A stretch of 5,500 nt of DNA, taken from contig JAPYTU010000029.1 in assembly GCA_029940715.1 (NCBI GenBank), positions 1 to 5,500 of the forward strand. Reading direction: 5' to 3'. The notes under the pieces were generated by a model. It did no database searches, was not told the DNA's origin, and was given only the letters and a program-made list of their open reading frames with translations. Numbering within the stretch: the first letter of the stretch is position 1; each line of letters begins with the position of its first letter. This stretch comes from Cytophagales bacterium. Its GTDB lineage: Bacteria > Bacteroidota > Bacteroidia > Cytophagales > MED-G16. Positions 1-5,500 of the stretch are shown here, in pieces. Made by a program: the position numbers and the translations under genes.

Positions 1-253
1 TAATATCTTTAATAATTTTTAAAAATCTATTATCTGGATACCCCTCTATATTATAGTTGGTCCTTACAATTTTAGATATATCATATACATCATTTAGTGT
101 AATATGTCTTTCATCTGGTCTAGGATGTACAGTTATTCCCTCAGCTCCATAAGATTCACAATCCTTAACAACTTGAATTAGATTAGGATTATTCCCACCT
201 CTAGCGTTTCTCAAAGAAGCTACTTTATTTACATTTACACTTAATCTAGTCAT
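1..253 (-). CDS. pdxJ: Pyridoxine 5'-phosphate synthase PdxJ, N-terminal part (cut by window start)
   Basis: Reading the minus strand from the ATG at 253-251 gives 84 open codons to the window edge, about one third of the usual ~240-residue protein. The cytosolic enzyme condenses 1-deoxy-D-xylulose 5-phosphate with 3-amino-2-oxopropyl phosphate, the ring-closing step of DXP-dependent vitamin B6 synthesis. Seen directly: LSVNVNKVASLRNARGG (residues 4-20), the start of the TIM barrel with the conserved RNARG phosphate/substrate loop; GITVHPRPDERHI (39-51), with His43, Arg45 and His50 matching active-site positions of the E. coli enzyme; and NIE (68-70), with the conserved Glu. Lys10 stands where E. 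coli has the His of NIDHIATLRNARG, which I recall as normal in Bacteroidota. The start fits the family N-terminus exactly. The gene is divergent from everything else here, 47 bp from the next start. No frameshift is seen in the visible part. Confidence 0.96.
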   Translation of the reverse strand, partial: MTRLSVNVNKVASLRNARGGNNPNLIQVVKDCESYGAEGITVHPRPDERHITLNDVYDISKIVRTNYNIEGYPDNRFLKIIKDI

Positions 254-271
254 CGTTATATTAGTATTTCA

Positions 272-279
272 TAAATTTG
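272..279 (+). promoter_or_regulatory. Possible Bacteroidota -7 promoter element (TAnnTTTG) for the plus-strand operon
   Basis: TAAATTTG matches the TAnnTTTG -7 consensus used by the primary sigma factor of Bacteroidota. It sits in the 47-bp divergent spacer, 21 bp before the ATG at 301, so a transcript would begin at roughly 284-287 and have a leader of about 15 nt. No clear -33 TTG/TTTG box lies 17-23 bp upstream, where the sequence is already the start of pdxJ, so the match is half a promoter. The motif is expected by chance a few times in 5.5 kb of such AT-rich DNA; position in the divergent spacer is what supports it. I see no equivalent element facing pdxJ. Confidence 0.4.
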
Positions 280-300
280 CTTAAAATAAATTAAAAAACC

Positions 301-738
301 ATGAGTCTGAAAAACATAATTGATAAAGAAATCAAAGAATCTATGTTTCAAAAAAATAAAAGTAGGTTAATTGCTCTTAGAGCTATTAAAGCTGCTATTT
401 TATTAGAAGAAAAAAGTGGCTCTTCACACAATTTTAATGAAAATCAACTTTTAATGAAATTGATTAAACAAAGAAAAGATTCTCTAACACTTTATAAAGA
501 ACAAAGCAGATCTGATCTTGCTATAAAAGAAGAAGAAGAAATAAATATAATTAATGAATTTTTACCTAAACAAATGAATGAATCAGAATTAATAGATCAA
601 ATATCAAAAATTATAAACTCCGTTAATGCGACGAGCATGAAAGATATGGGTAAAGTTATGGGAATAGCCACAAAAAAATTTAATGGAAAAGCGGATAATG
701 GAAAAATTGCTCAAATAATTAAAGAAAAATTAAATTGA
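301..738 (+). CDS. yqeY: GatB/YqeY domain-containing protein (stand-alone YqeY)
   Basis: The 145-residue protein is the full length of stand-alone YqeY proteins, which resemble the C-terminal tRNA-binding region of the GatB subunit of Asp/Glu-tRNA amidotransferase. They lack the amidotransferase catalytic domains, and their cellular role is not well established; a tRNA-related function is inferred from the domain. Seen: an N-terminal helical part with LRAIKAA (26-32), a basic stretch LIKQRKDSLTLY (54-65), an acidic EEEE run (77-80), FLPKQM (87-92) leading into the C-terminal helical domain, and the family signatures KDMGKVMG (114-121) and GKADNGKIA (129-137). The ATG is preceded by TTAAAAAACC with no Shine-Dalgarno, and MSL is the common family N-terminus. 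It is the first plus-strand gene after the divergent spacer; its TGA stop overlaps the TTG start of the next gene. In other Bacteroidota I recall this gene beside ftsZ, so its placement here is somewhat unusual. Confidence 0.95.
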   Translation: MSLKNIIDKEIKESMFQKNKSRLIALRAIKAAILLEEKSGSSHNFNENQLLMKLIKQRKDSLTLYKEQSRSDLAIKEEEEINIINEFLPKQMNESELIDQISKIINSVNATSMKDMGKVMGIATKKFNGKADNGKIAQIIKEKLN

Positions 739-1265
739 ATTTAATAGATTTCGTCTTTGGAATAATCCTATTATATTTTTCTTATAGAGGATATAAAAGA
801 GGTTTTATGATAAGTGTAATTAGTTTTTGTTCAATATTTATAAGCATTTTAATAGCTCTAAAATATTCTCACTTTGCTTCATTTTTAATTCTTAAAATTG
901 TGCCAAATTCTGAAAAACTTATTGTTGGTTTTATTGCTATAATAATAACTTTTATTTTATCTACTTTAGTTATTAATAAAATTTCTCAATTTTTCAAATA
1001 TGCAATTGACTTTACATTAATAGGAAGGGTCGATGATCTTGCTGGGGTAATTTTTGGTTTCTTCACATCAGCTCTTTTTATTAGCTTTTTTATAAACATC
1101 ATACAGTATTTTGACATTTCACTTTTTGAAATTCAAATTAAAGAATCTATAATAAGTGGTTACTTAATTAATTTTGCCCCTCAAGCATTATCATATGTTA
1201 CCGAATTTTTTCCCTCTTTAGAAATAATAATTAATAAAATGGAACATAAAGAATTAATTGTATAA
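735..1265 (+). CDS. cvpA: CvpA family inner-membrane protein
   Basis: A 176-residue very hydrophobic protein with the CvpA pattern: MNLIDFVFGI at the N-terminus followed by YRGYKRG (17-23), the short basic loop between the first two membrane helices. Predicted membrane segments are about 3-18, 24-43, 62-82 and 101-124, the last carrying the typical R-V-D-D-L-A-G-V-I-F-G-F-F region (98-110). After that comes a more polar tail with two amphipathic stretches. E. coli CvpA is needed for colicin V production, but the molecular function is unknown, and the Bacteroidota members are assigned only by family. The start is a TTG at 735-737 lying inside the TTGA overlap with the upstream stop. The next in-frame ATG (807, residue 25) would remove the first helix and the conserved N-terminus, so TTG is clearly preferred. 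The 4-nt overlap suggests translational coupling to the YqeY gene. Two bases separate its TAA from the hydrolase ATG. Confidence 0.88.
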   Translation: MNLIDFVFGIILLYFSYRGYKRGFMISVISFCSIFISILIALKYSHFASFLILKIVPNSEKLIVGFIAIIITFILSTLVINKISQFFKYAIDFTLIGRVDDLAGVIFGFFTSALFISFFINIIQYFDISLFEIQIKESIISGYLINFAPQALSYVTEFFPSLEIIINKMEHKELIV

Positions 1266-1267
1266 AA

Positions 1268-2002
1268 ATGATTAATCAAAAAGAATATATTCAAAAAGGT
1301 AAAGGAGATACAATCATACTTCTTCATGGACTGTTTGGCGCTCTTAGTAACTGGCAGAATGTCTTTACATTCTTATCTAAAAATTATAAAGTTATTATTC
1401 CAATAATACCAATCACAAAAATTGATTTAAAAAAAACTAATATTCTAGGTCTTACTAAGTTTGTATCTAATTTTATCAACAAATTAAAACTAAAAAAAAT
1501 TTCAATAATAGGCAATTCTCTTGGAGGACATATCGGTTTAATGTACACTCTACTTAATCCAAAAAAAGTACAAAAACTTATTCTTACCGGTAGTTCTGGT
1601 CTTTATGAAAATTCTTTTGGTAGTTCCTACCCAAAAAGAGGTGATTATAATTGGATTAACACACAAGTCAATCATACATTTTATAATTCAAAAATTATTT
1701 CAAAAAAATATATTAATGAAGTGTATAAAACATTAAATGATAATACGCAATGTCTAAATATTCTTAATGTAGCAAGATCAGCACAAAGAGAAAATTTATC
1801 AGATCGTTTAAAAGAAATTAAATGTCCAACATTACTAATTTGGGGTCTAAATGATACAATAACCCCTCCTTATGTAGCACATCAATTCAATAATTTAATT
1901 AATAATTCTAAATTAGAATTTATTGATAAATGTTGTCATGCACCAATGATGGAACAACCAAAAATTTTCAATAAAATAATAGGCTCATTTTTAAAAAAAT
2001 AA
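1268..2002 (+). CDS. Alpha/beta-fold hydrolase with complete catalytic triad
   Basis: The 244-residue protein has a full alpha/beta-hydrolase core: the oxyanion-hole motif LLHGLFGALSNW (18-29), the nucleophile elbow GNSLGG (82-87) with Ser84, the acid strand LIWGLNDTITPP (190-201) with Asp196, and the C-terminal His224 in KCCHAPMMEQP. A short cap region lies between about 108 and 180 and contains GSSGLYENSFG (108-118) followed by SYPKRGDY, a stretch I recall as typical of a conserved Bacteroidota hydrolase usually found near pdxJ and nadK. The substrate is unknown; esterase, lipase or C-C hydrolase activity is possible and the sequence does not choose between them. There is no signal peptide, so it is probably cytosolic. 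The residue before His224 is Cys instead of the usual Gly of the CGH motif. Spacing of 2 bp from cvpA and 1 bp to nadK indicates co-transcription. Confidence 0.92.
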   Translation: MINQKEYIQKGKGDTIILLHGLFGALSNWQNVFTFLSKNYKVIIPIIPITKIDLKKTNILGLTKFVSNFINKLKLKKISIIGNSLGGHIGLMYTLLNPKKVQKLILTGSSGLYENSFGSSYPKRGDYNWINTQVNHTFYNSKIISKKYINEVYKTLNDNTQCLNILNVARSAQRENLSDRLKEIKCPTLLIWGLNDTITPPYVAHQFNNLINNSKLEFIDKCCHAPMMEQPKIFNKIIGSFLKK

Positions 2003-2003
2003 A

Positions 2004-2858
2004 ATGAAAATAGGAATTCACGGTATTAATTTAAATAATAAAAAGAAAAAGGTCTTATCTAACTTAATTAAAATAATAAACAAAAATAAAATTGATATAT
2101 TATATTCAAAAAGACTATCAAAAAATTTAGGAATAAAAAATATTAAAACATATAATAAAACAAATATTACAAAATTAGATTTTATAATAAGTTTTGGTGG
2201 TGATGGTACTTTGCTTGAAACAGTAACTCATATAGAAAATACAGGTAAACATATTCTTGGAATAAATATTGGAAAATTAGGATTTTTATCTACAGACGTA
2301 TATAATAAATTCGAAATTTTATTACACGATATTATACAAAAAAAATTTAGTACAGACAAAAGATCTCTTGTAAATTTAAATACAACATCAAAAAAAATTA
2401 AAAAAAATTATGCTTTAAATGAAATTTCTATAATCAAAAAAGATTCTTCTTCAATGATTAAAATTCATTGTCACATAAATGACCGATTTCTGTGTACCTA
2501 TTGGGCTGATGGTCTTATTATTGCCACACCAACTGGTTCAACTGGTTATTCATTATCATGTGGAGGGCCCATTTTAACACCAGATACAAATAATTTAATA
2601 ATAACACCCATAAGCCCTCATAATTTAGGATTAAGATCTTTGGTTGTATCAGATAAATCCATAATAAAACTTATAGTTGAAAGTCAAGGAATTGATTTTT
2701 TAGTTTCAATGGACTCCAGGTCATTTACTTGTAGAGATGAAGAAGAATTAATTATAACAAAATCTAATTTTAAAATTTATCTAATACAACCAAATAATTT
2801 TGATTTTTTTGATACTCTCAGAAATAAACTCCACTGGGGTTATGATTTTAGAAATTAA
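2004..2858 (+). CDS. nadK: NAD kinase
   Basis: NadK phosphorylates NAD+ at the 2' position to give NADP+, the only de novo source of NADP(H). The 284 residues are close to the normal Bacteroidota length (~290). Seen in order: the N-terminal KIGIHG strand (2-7); SFGGDGTLLE (63-72), with the catalytic Asp67 of the GGDGT motif; GINIGKLGFLS (86-96); ALNEISI (137-143), the conserved NE; the second signature ADGLIIATPTGSTGYSLS (168-185), followed by CGGPIL; PHNLGLRSLVV (205-215), containing the conserved His206; and VSMDSRS (234-240). The C-terminal HWGYDFRN resembles the WG-D-RN ending of Bacteroidota NadK. The loop RSLVV has Ser where the family commonly has Pro, probably harmless. The N-terminal 60 residues are unusually rich in Lys, Asn and Ile, as expected from base composition. 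It follows the hydrolase by 1 bp and precedes a 35-bp gap. Confidence 0.97.
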   Translation: MKIGIHGINLNNKKKKVLSNLIKIINKNKIDILYSKRLSKNLGIKNIKTYNKTNITKLDFIISFGGDGTLLETVTHIENTGKHILGINIGKLGFLSTDVYNKFEILLHDIIQKKFSTDKRSLVNLNTTSKKIKKNYALNEISIIKKDSSSMIKIHCHINDRFLCTYWADGLIIATPTGSTGYSLSCGGPILTPDTNNLIITPISPHNLGLRSLVVSDKSIIKLIVESQGIDFLVSMDSRSFTCRDEEELIITKSNFKIYLIQPNNFDFFDTLRNKLHWGYDFRN

Positions 2859-2893
2859 AAATACAAATTTTTAAAATCAAACGTTAAAAAACC
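2859..2893 (+). promoter_or_regulatory. 35-bp spacer and leader before the envelope gene group
   Basis: This is the largest gap between co-directional genes in the window. It ends in TTAAAAAACC directly before the ATG, the same 10 bases at the same distance from the start as at 291-300 upstream of the YqeY gene. The shared string is A-rich and has no Shine-Dalgarno, so it may serve as a translation-initiation leader of the Bacteroidota kind. No convincing promoter pair and no hairpin followed by a T-run is visible, so the sequence does not show whether transcription continues through from nadK or restarts here. Low-complexity AT-rich DNA could produce the match by chance. Confidence 0.3.
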
Positions 2894-3613
2894 ATGAATA
2901 AACATATCTCTTTATTTATTTTAATGTTTTTATACTCAATAACACTAAAATGTCAATTTTTAGAGCCTGGAATTAGCATAGGATTAAATAGTTATTCTGG
3001 AGACTTAAAAAGAGGTTATTCTCCTTTTCCAGGTTCTGTAGGAATTGAAATTTTTAATAGATTTAATATGAGTTCTCATCAATCATTTAAAATTTCTTAT
3101 AAAAGAGGAAAAATAAAAGGAAAAGATATGATAAATGATGCTTTATCAACAAATAGGAATATGTGGTTTGAATCTAAGTTTTCAGAAATAAGTGGAAAAA
3201 TAGAATATAATTTTTTAGATTATTTTGATGAAATTACTAAAGAAAATTTTACTCCATATCTTTTCTTTGGAATTGCAACAACTCTTTTAAGAAATACAAA
3301 AGAAAGAAATAATATACTAGGAGATAAAAATAAAATGCTAATGTCAATTCCTTTTGGAACAGGTTTTAAATATTTGATTAACAAACAATTTTCAATAGCA
3401 TTAGAATTTGAAATAAAAAAAACATTTTATGATAAAATAGATATAACCAGTGGCCCTATTCCCTCTTCTACACAAGGCAATTTAAATAAAAATTACCAAT
3501 ATGGTAATTACAATGATAAAGACTTCTATTATTTTACGGGATTTAGTATAAGTTATATTTTTTATAAAATTCAATGCCCAAAAAATTCTGCACCAAAAAA
3601 CAGTATATATTAA
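2894..3613 (+). CDS. DUF6089-type predicted outer-membrane beta-barrel protein
   Basis: The 239-residue protein begins with a signal peptide: basic MNKH, a hydrophobic core at 5-18, and probable cleavage near Cys20/Gln21. The rest alternates polar and hydrophobic residues as beta-strands do: PGISIGLNSYSGDL (25-38), GSVGIEIFNRFNM (47-59), QSFKISYKRGKI (63-74), SEISGKIEYNFLDY (97-110), FTPYLFFGIATTLL (119-132), SIPFGTGFKYLINKQFSIAL (151-170), EIKKTFYDKIDITSG (173-187) and a last strand FTGFSISYIFYKIQCP (214-229). The pattern of SGD, RNMWF, NFLDYF, FTPYLFFGI, IPFG-G-KY and KTFYD, plus the position between nadK and uppS, fits the Bacteroidota family annotated as DUF6089. Its role is unknown; insertion in the outer membrane by the BamA encoded downstream is inferred. 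An Asn/Tyr-rich stretch at 196-210 probably forms an extracellular loop. The C-terminus continues about 10 polar residues beyond the last strand. Confidence 0.85.
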   Translation: MNKHISLFILMFLYSITLKCQFLEPGISIGLNSYSGDLKRGYSPFPGSVGIEIFNRFNMSSHQSFKISYKRGKIKGKDMINDALSTNRNMWFESKFSEISGKIEYNFLDYFDEITKENFTPYLFFGIATTLLRNTKERNNILGDKNKMLMSIPFGTGFKYLINKQFSIALEFEIKKTFYDKIDITSGPIPSSTQGNLNKNYQYGNYNDKDFYYFTGFSISYIFYKIQCPKNSAPKNSIY

Positions 3614-3622
3614 CTTTACAAA

Positions 3623-4327
3623 ATGGATAAACAAAAAAAATTACCTAATCATATTGCAATTATCATGGATGGTAATGGGAGGTGGGCAAAACAAAGAAAT
3701 AAAAATAGAATCTATGGGCATAATCAAGCAAAAAAAAGTGTAAAAGAATGTGTTGAATATTGCGTAGAACATAAAATCAAATTTTTATCTCTTTTTACAT
3801 TTTCGACAGAAAATTGGAATAGACCAAAATTAGAAGTTAAAGCATTAATGAAGCTTTTAAATAATGTCATTAAAGATGAAATTAATCATCTAATTGAACA
3901 AAATATTAAAATTAAAGTAATAGGAGATATAAGTAAAATTCCAGTAAAAACAGAAATAAATCTTAAAAAAGCCATAGATAAAACCAAAAATAATTCAGGA
4001 CTTACATTAATCCTAGCAATCAATTATTCTGGAAAATGGGATATTTTAAACGCAACAAAAAAAATACTTTTAGATAAAAATCAAATAAATTTAAAGATTT
4101 TTAACGATAATATTTTTGAAAATTATTTAACAACTACTAACATTCCGGAACCAGAACTTATAATAAGAACTAGTGGAGAACATAGACTTAGTAATTTTTA
4201 TTTATGGCAGGCAGCCTACTCTGAATTATTTTTTACTGATATTTTATGGCCAGATTTTAATAAAAAAGAATTAAATAATGCTATTTTCGAGTTTCAAAAC
4301 AGAGAAAGAAGATTTGGAAGTTTATAA
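3623..4327 (+). CDS. uppS: Isoprenyl transferase, undecaprenyl diphosphate synthase
   Basis: This cis-prenyltransferase adds isopentenyl units to farnesyl diphosphate to make C55 undecaprenyl diphosphate, the carrier precursor for peptidoglycan, LPS and capsule building blocks; it acts on the cytosolic face of the inner membrane. At 234 residues it is a complete, slightly short member (family ~240-250). Seen: HIAIIMDGNGRWA (10-22), with catalytic Asp16 and the diphosphate-binding GNGR; YGH (31-33); LSLFTFSTENWNRP (56-69, conserved region with Ser61, Glu63, Asn64 and Trp65); LAINYSGKWDI (131-141); and PEPELIIRTSGEHRLSNFYL (175-194), with Arg182, Arg188 and Ser190 that bind diphosphates. Glu201 in SELFF is the conserved Mg-binding acid, and the C-terminus RERRFGSL is typical. 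Lys138 replaces the common Arg of the GGRW/SSRW motif. A run of eight A occupies codons 4-6. The gene lies 9 bp after the barrel gene and 7 bp before bamA. Confidence 0.97.
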   Translation: MDKQKKLPNHIAIIMDGNGRWAKQRNKNRIYGHNQAKKSVKECVEYCVEHKIKFLSLFTFSTENWNRPKLEVKALMKLLNNVIKDEINHLIEQNIKIKVIGDISKIPVKTEINLKKAIDKTKNNSGLTLILAINYSGKWDILNATKKILLDKNQINLKIFNDNIFENYLTTTNIPEPELIIRTSGEHRLSNFYLWQAAYSELFFTDILWPDFNKKELNNAIFEFQNRERRFGSL

Positions 4328-4334
4328 AAAATAT

Positions 4335-5500
4335 ATGAAAAACAAGATATTTATTTTTTTATCTTTTCTATTAACCGGATTAACATACCATTCCAATGGT
4401 CAAATAAAATACAATTATAACACAAACCCCGAACAACAAATAGTAATTAATTATTCAAATCCAAAGACTTATGAAATTGGTGACATAAAGATAATAGGAT
4501 CTAAATATTTAGACCCTATAGCTTTAAAATCCCTATCAGGATTAAAAATTGGTGACCAAATATCAATTCCTGGGGAATCAATATCTGGAGCAATTAAAAA
4601 ATTATGGAAACAAGGTATTATTGGAGATATAAAAATATTAATCGATAAAATTGAAGAAGATAAAGTTTATTTATCAATTGTCTTAAAAGAGAGACCTAGA
4701 CTTAGCGCTTTTAAATTAAATGGAATAGGAAGAACTCACACTTCTGAATTAAATGAAAAAATTAATCTTATTAGAGGAAGAATAGTTACAGATGCAACAA
4801 TTAAAAATACACAAAATACCATATTAAATTATTTTAAAGAAAAAGGTTTTCTAAACACTAACGTTAATATTCAAGAAGCTGTAGATACCATTATGGCTAA
4901 TAGCATTAGGCTAAACATTGATATTGAAAAAAATAAAAAAGTAAAAATTAATAACATTTCTTTTTATGGAAATAGCATTTATTCAGAAGCTAAATTAAAA
5001 GGCAAACTCAAAAAGACAGGGGAAAAGTTTGAAATCTCATTATTTAAAAAAATATTTAAAAAAAGTTTTTCTTTATTAAAACCAAAAAATCTTTTTGGTA
5101 TTAAAAATGGTATTACAAAAAATAAAATAATAGATTTTATTACTGAAAATTCTAATGTAAATTTTTTAAAATCAAGCAAATTTATTGATAAAGAATTTAT
5201 AAATGATAAAGATAATCTTATAAAATTTTATGAATCTAAAGGATATAGAGATATCAAAATAATAAAAGATTCTATTACTTATGAAGGTGACTTTATAAAT
5301 ATAGATATTTATGTAAACCCAGGAAATAGATACTATTTTAGAAATATTAATTGGACTGGAAATTACATTTATGATAAAAATTTACTAAATGAAATTCTTT
5401 CAATCAAAAAAGGAGATATATATGATATTGAAACTCTCAATAAAAAAATTACTTATAATCCAAAAGGAACTGATGTTTCCTCATTATATCAAGATAATGG
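4335..5500 (+). CDS. bamA: Outer membrane assembly factor BamA, N-terminal POTRA part (cut by window end)
   Basis: The frame from the ATG at 4335 stays open for 388 codons plus two bases to the window edge. BamA is the central Omp85 subunit of the outer-membrane barrel insertase. Residues 1-22 form a signal peptide (MKNKIFIFLS core, probable cleavage after NG, before Gln23). The periplasmic POTRA repeats follow: POTRA1 about 46-119 (EIGDIKIIG, then the helix GAIKKLWKQGIIGDIKI, ending LSIVLKERP), POTRA2 about 123-199 (FKLNGIGRTHTSEL, then NYFKEKGFLNTNV), POTRA3 about 203-328 (VKINNISFYGN, then LIKFYESKGYRD), and the beginning of POTRA4 from 333 (YYFRNINWTGN). GTDVSSLYQDNG at the edge matches the Bacteroidota BamA motif in POTRA4. 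Bacteroidota BamA usually has about 850-900 residues, so the last POTRA and the C-terminal barrel lie outside. POTRA3 carries an insertion at about 228-280. There is no Shine-Dalgarno before the start. Confidence 0.95.
   Translation, partial: MKNKIFIFLSFLLTGLTYHSNGQIKYNYNTNPEQQIVINYSNPKTYEIGDIKIIGSKYLDPIALKSLSGLKIGDQISIPGESISGAIKKLWKQGIIGDIKILIDKIEEDKVYLSIVLKERPRLSAFKLNGIGRTHTSELNEKINLIRGRIVTDATIKNTQNTILNYFKEKGFLNTNVNIQEAVDTIMANSIRLNIDIEKNKKVKINNISFYGNSIYSEAKLKGKLKKTGEKFEISLFKKIFKKSFSLLKPKNLFGIKNGITKNKIIDFITENSNVNFLKSSKFIDKEFINDKDNLIKFYESKGYRDIKIIKDSITYEGDFINIDIYVNPGNRYYFRNINWTGNYIYDKNLLNEILSIKKGDIYDIETLNKKITYNPKGTDVSSLYQDN

Noticed and set aside
736..738. TGA possibly recoded as Trp, as in some AT-rich reduced genomes
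   Set aside because: The YqeY protein ends at its normal length at this TGA, and all Trp residues seen in conserved motifs are encoded by TGG, so the standard bacterial code fits.
2796..2803. TAATTTTG, a TAnnTTTG match near the end of nadK that could drive the barrel-uppS-bamA group
   Set aside because: It has no -33 partner at the right distance, lies within conserved coding sequence, and such matches are expected several times by chance in DNA this AT-rich.
2859..2893. A terminator between nadK and the barrel gene
   Set aside because: There is only a 6-bp AACGTT palindrome and low-complexity A/T; no stem-loop followed by a T-run is present.
2936..2958. Possible lipoprotein box ending at Cys20 of the DUF6089-type protein
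   Set aside because: The residues before the Cys are Thr-Leu-Lys; Lys at -1 does not fit a lipobox, and the family is made of barrel proteins with ordinary signal peptides.
4979..5179. A 66-codon open frame on the minus strand
   Set aside because: It lies entirely within the bamA frame, has no family resemblance, and its hydrophobic Phe/Leu/Ile content is what the antisense of Lys/Asn-rich codons gives. It is a shadow.
1..5500. An undescribed system, such as a defence, mobile or biosynthetic locus
   Set aside because: Every gene belongs to a known housekeeping or conserved Bacteroidota family, codon use and composition look uniform, and no direct or inverted repeat, integrase, toxin-antitoxin pair or unusual domain fusion was seen.

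Overview
This window is an ordinary, densely packed housekeeping region from a very AT-rich bacterium, almost certainly a member of the Bacteroidota close to Flavobacteriales. Four things point there: the gene run nadK - DUF6089-type barrel protein - uppS - bamA, which I recognise as a conserved Bacteroidota block; a PdxJ with the Bacteroidota-style N-terminus; start codons with A-rich leaders and no Shine-Dalgarno sequence; and a TAnnTTTG-type -7 promoter element. By eye G+C is about one quarter, spacers are 1-47 bp, and homopolymer A/T runs are common. This suits a streamlined genome, perhaps of a marine or host-associated lineage, but lifestyle cannot be settled from 5.5 kb.

Layout: the left edge (1-253, minus strand) is the first third of pdxJ (vitamin B6 synthesis). 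A 47-bp divergent spacer follows, and then seven plus-strand genes run to the right edge: a YqeY-type GatB-like protein (301-738), a CvpA-type membrane protein that starts at a TTG overlapping the previous stop (735-1265), an alpha/beta hydrolase with an intact Ser-Asp-His triad (1268-2002), NAD kinase (2004-2858), a DUF6089-type predicted outer-membrane beta-barrel (2894-3613), undecaprenyl diphosphate synthase (3623-4327), and the N-terminal POTRA half of BamA (4335-5500, cut by the window end).

The first four plus-strand genes are joined by spacings of -4, 2 and 1 bp and look like one transcription unit. The last three are separated from nadK by a 35-bp gap and from each other by 9 and 7 bp, and form an envelope-biogenesis group: UppS makes the C55 lipid carrier precursor for peptidoglycan and surface glycans, BamA inserts outer-membrane barrels, and the DUF6089 protein is probably a client barrel. 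No RNA gene, mobile element, CRISPR array, or gene-free stretch over 300 bp was seen. I found no sign of an undescribed system; the findings are modest points about gene order, start sites and one domain insertion.
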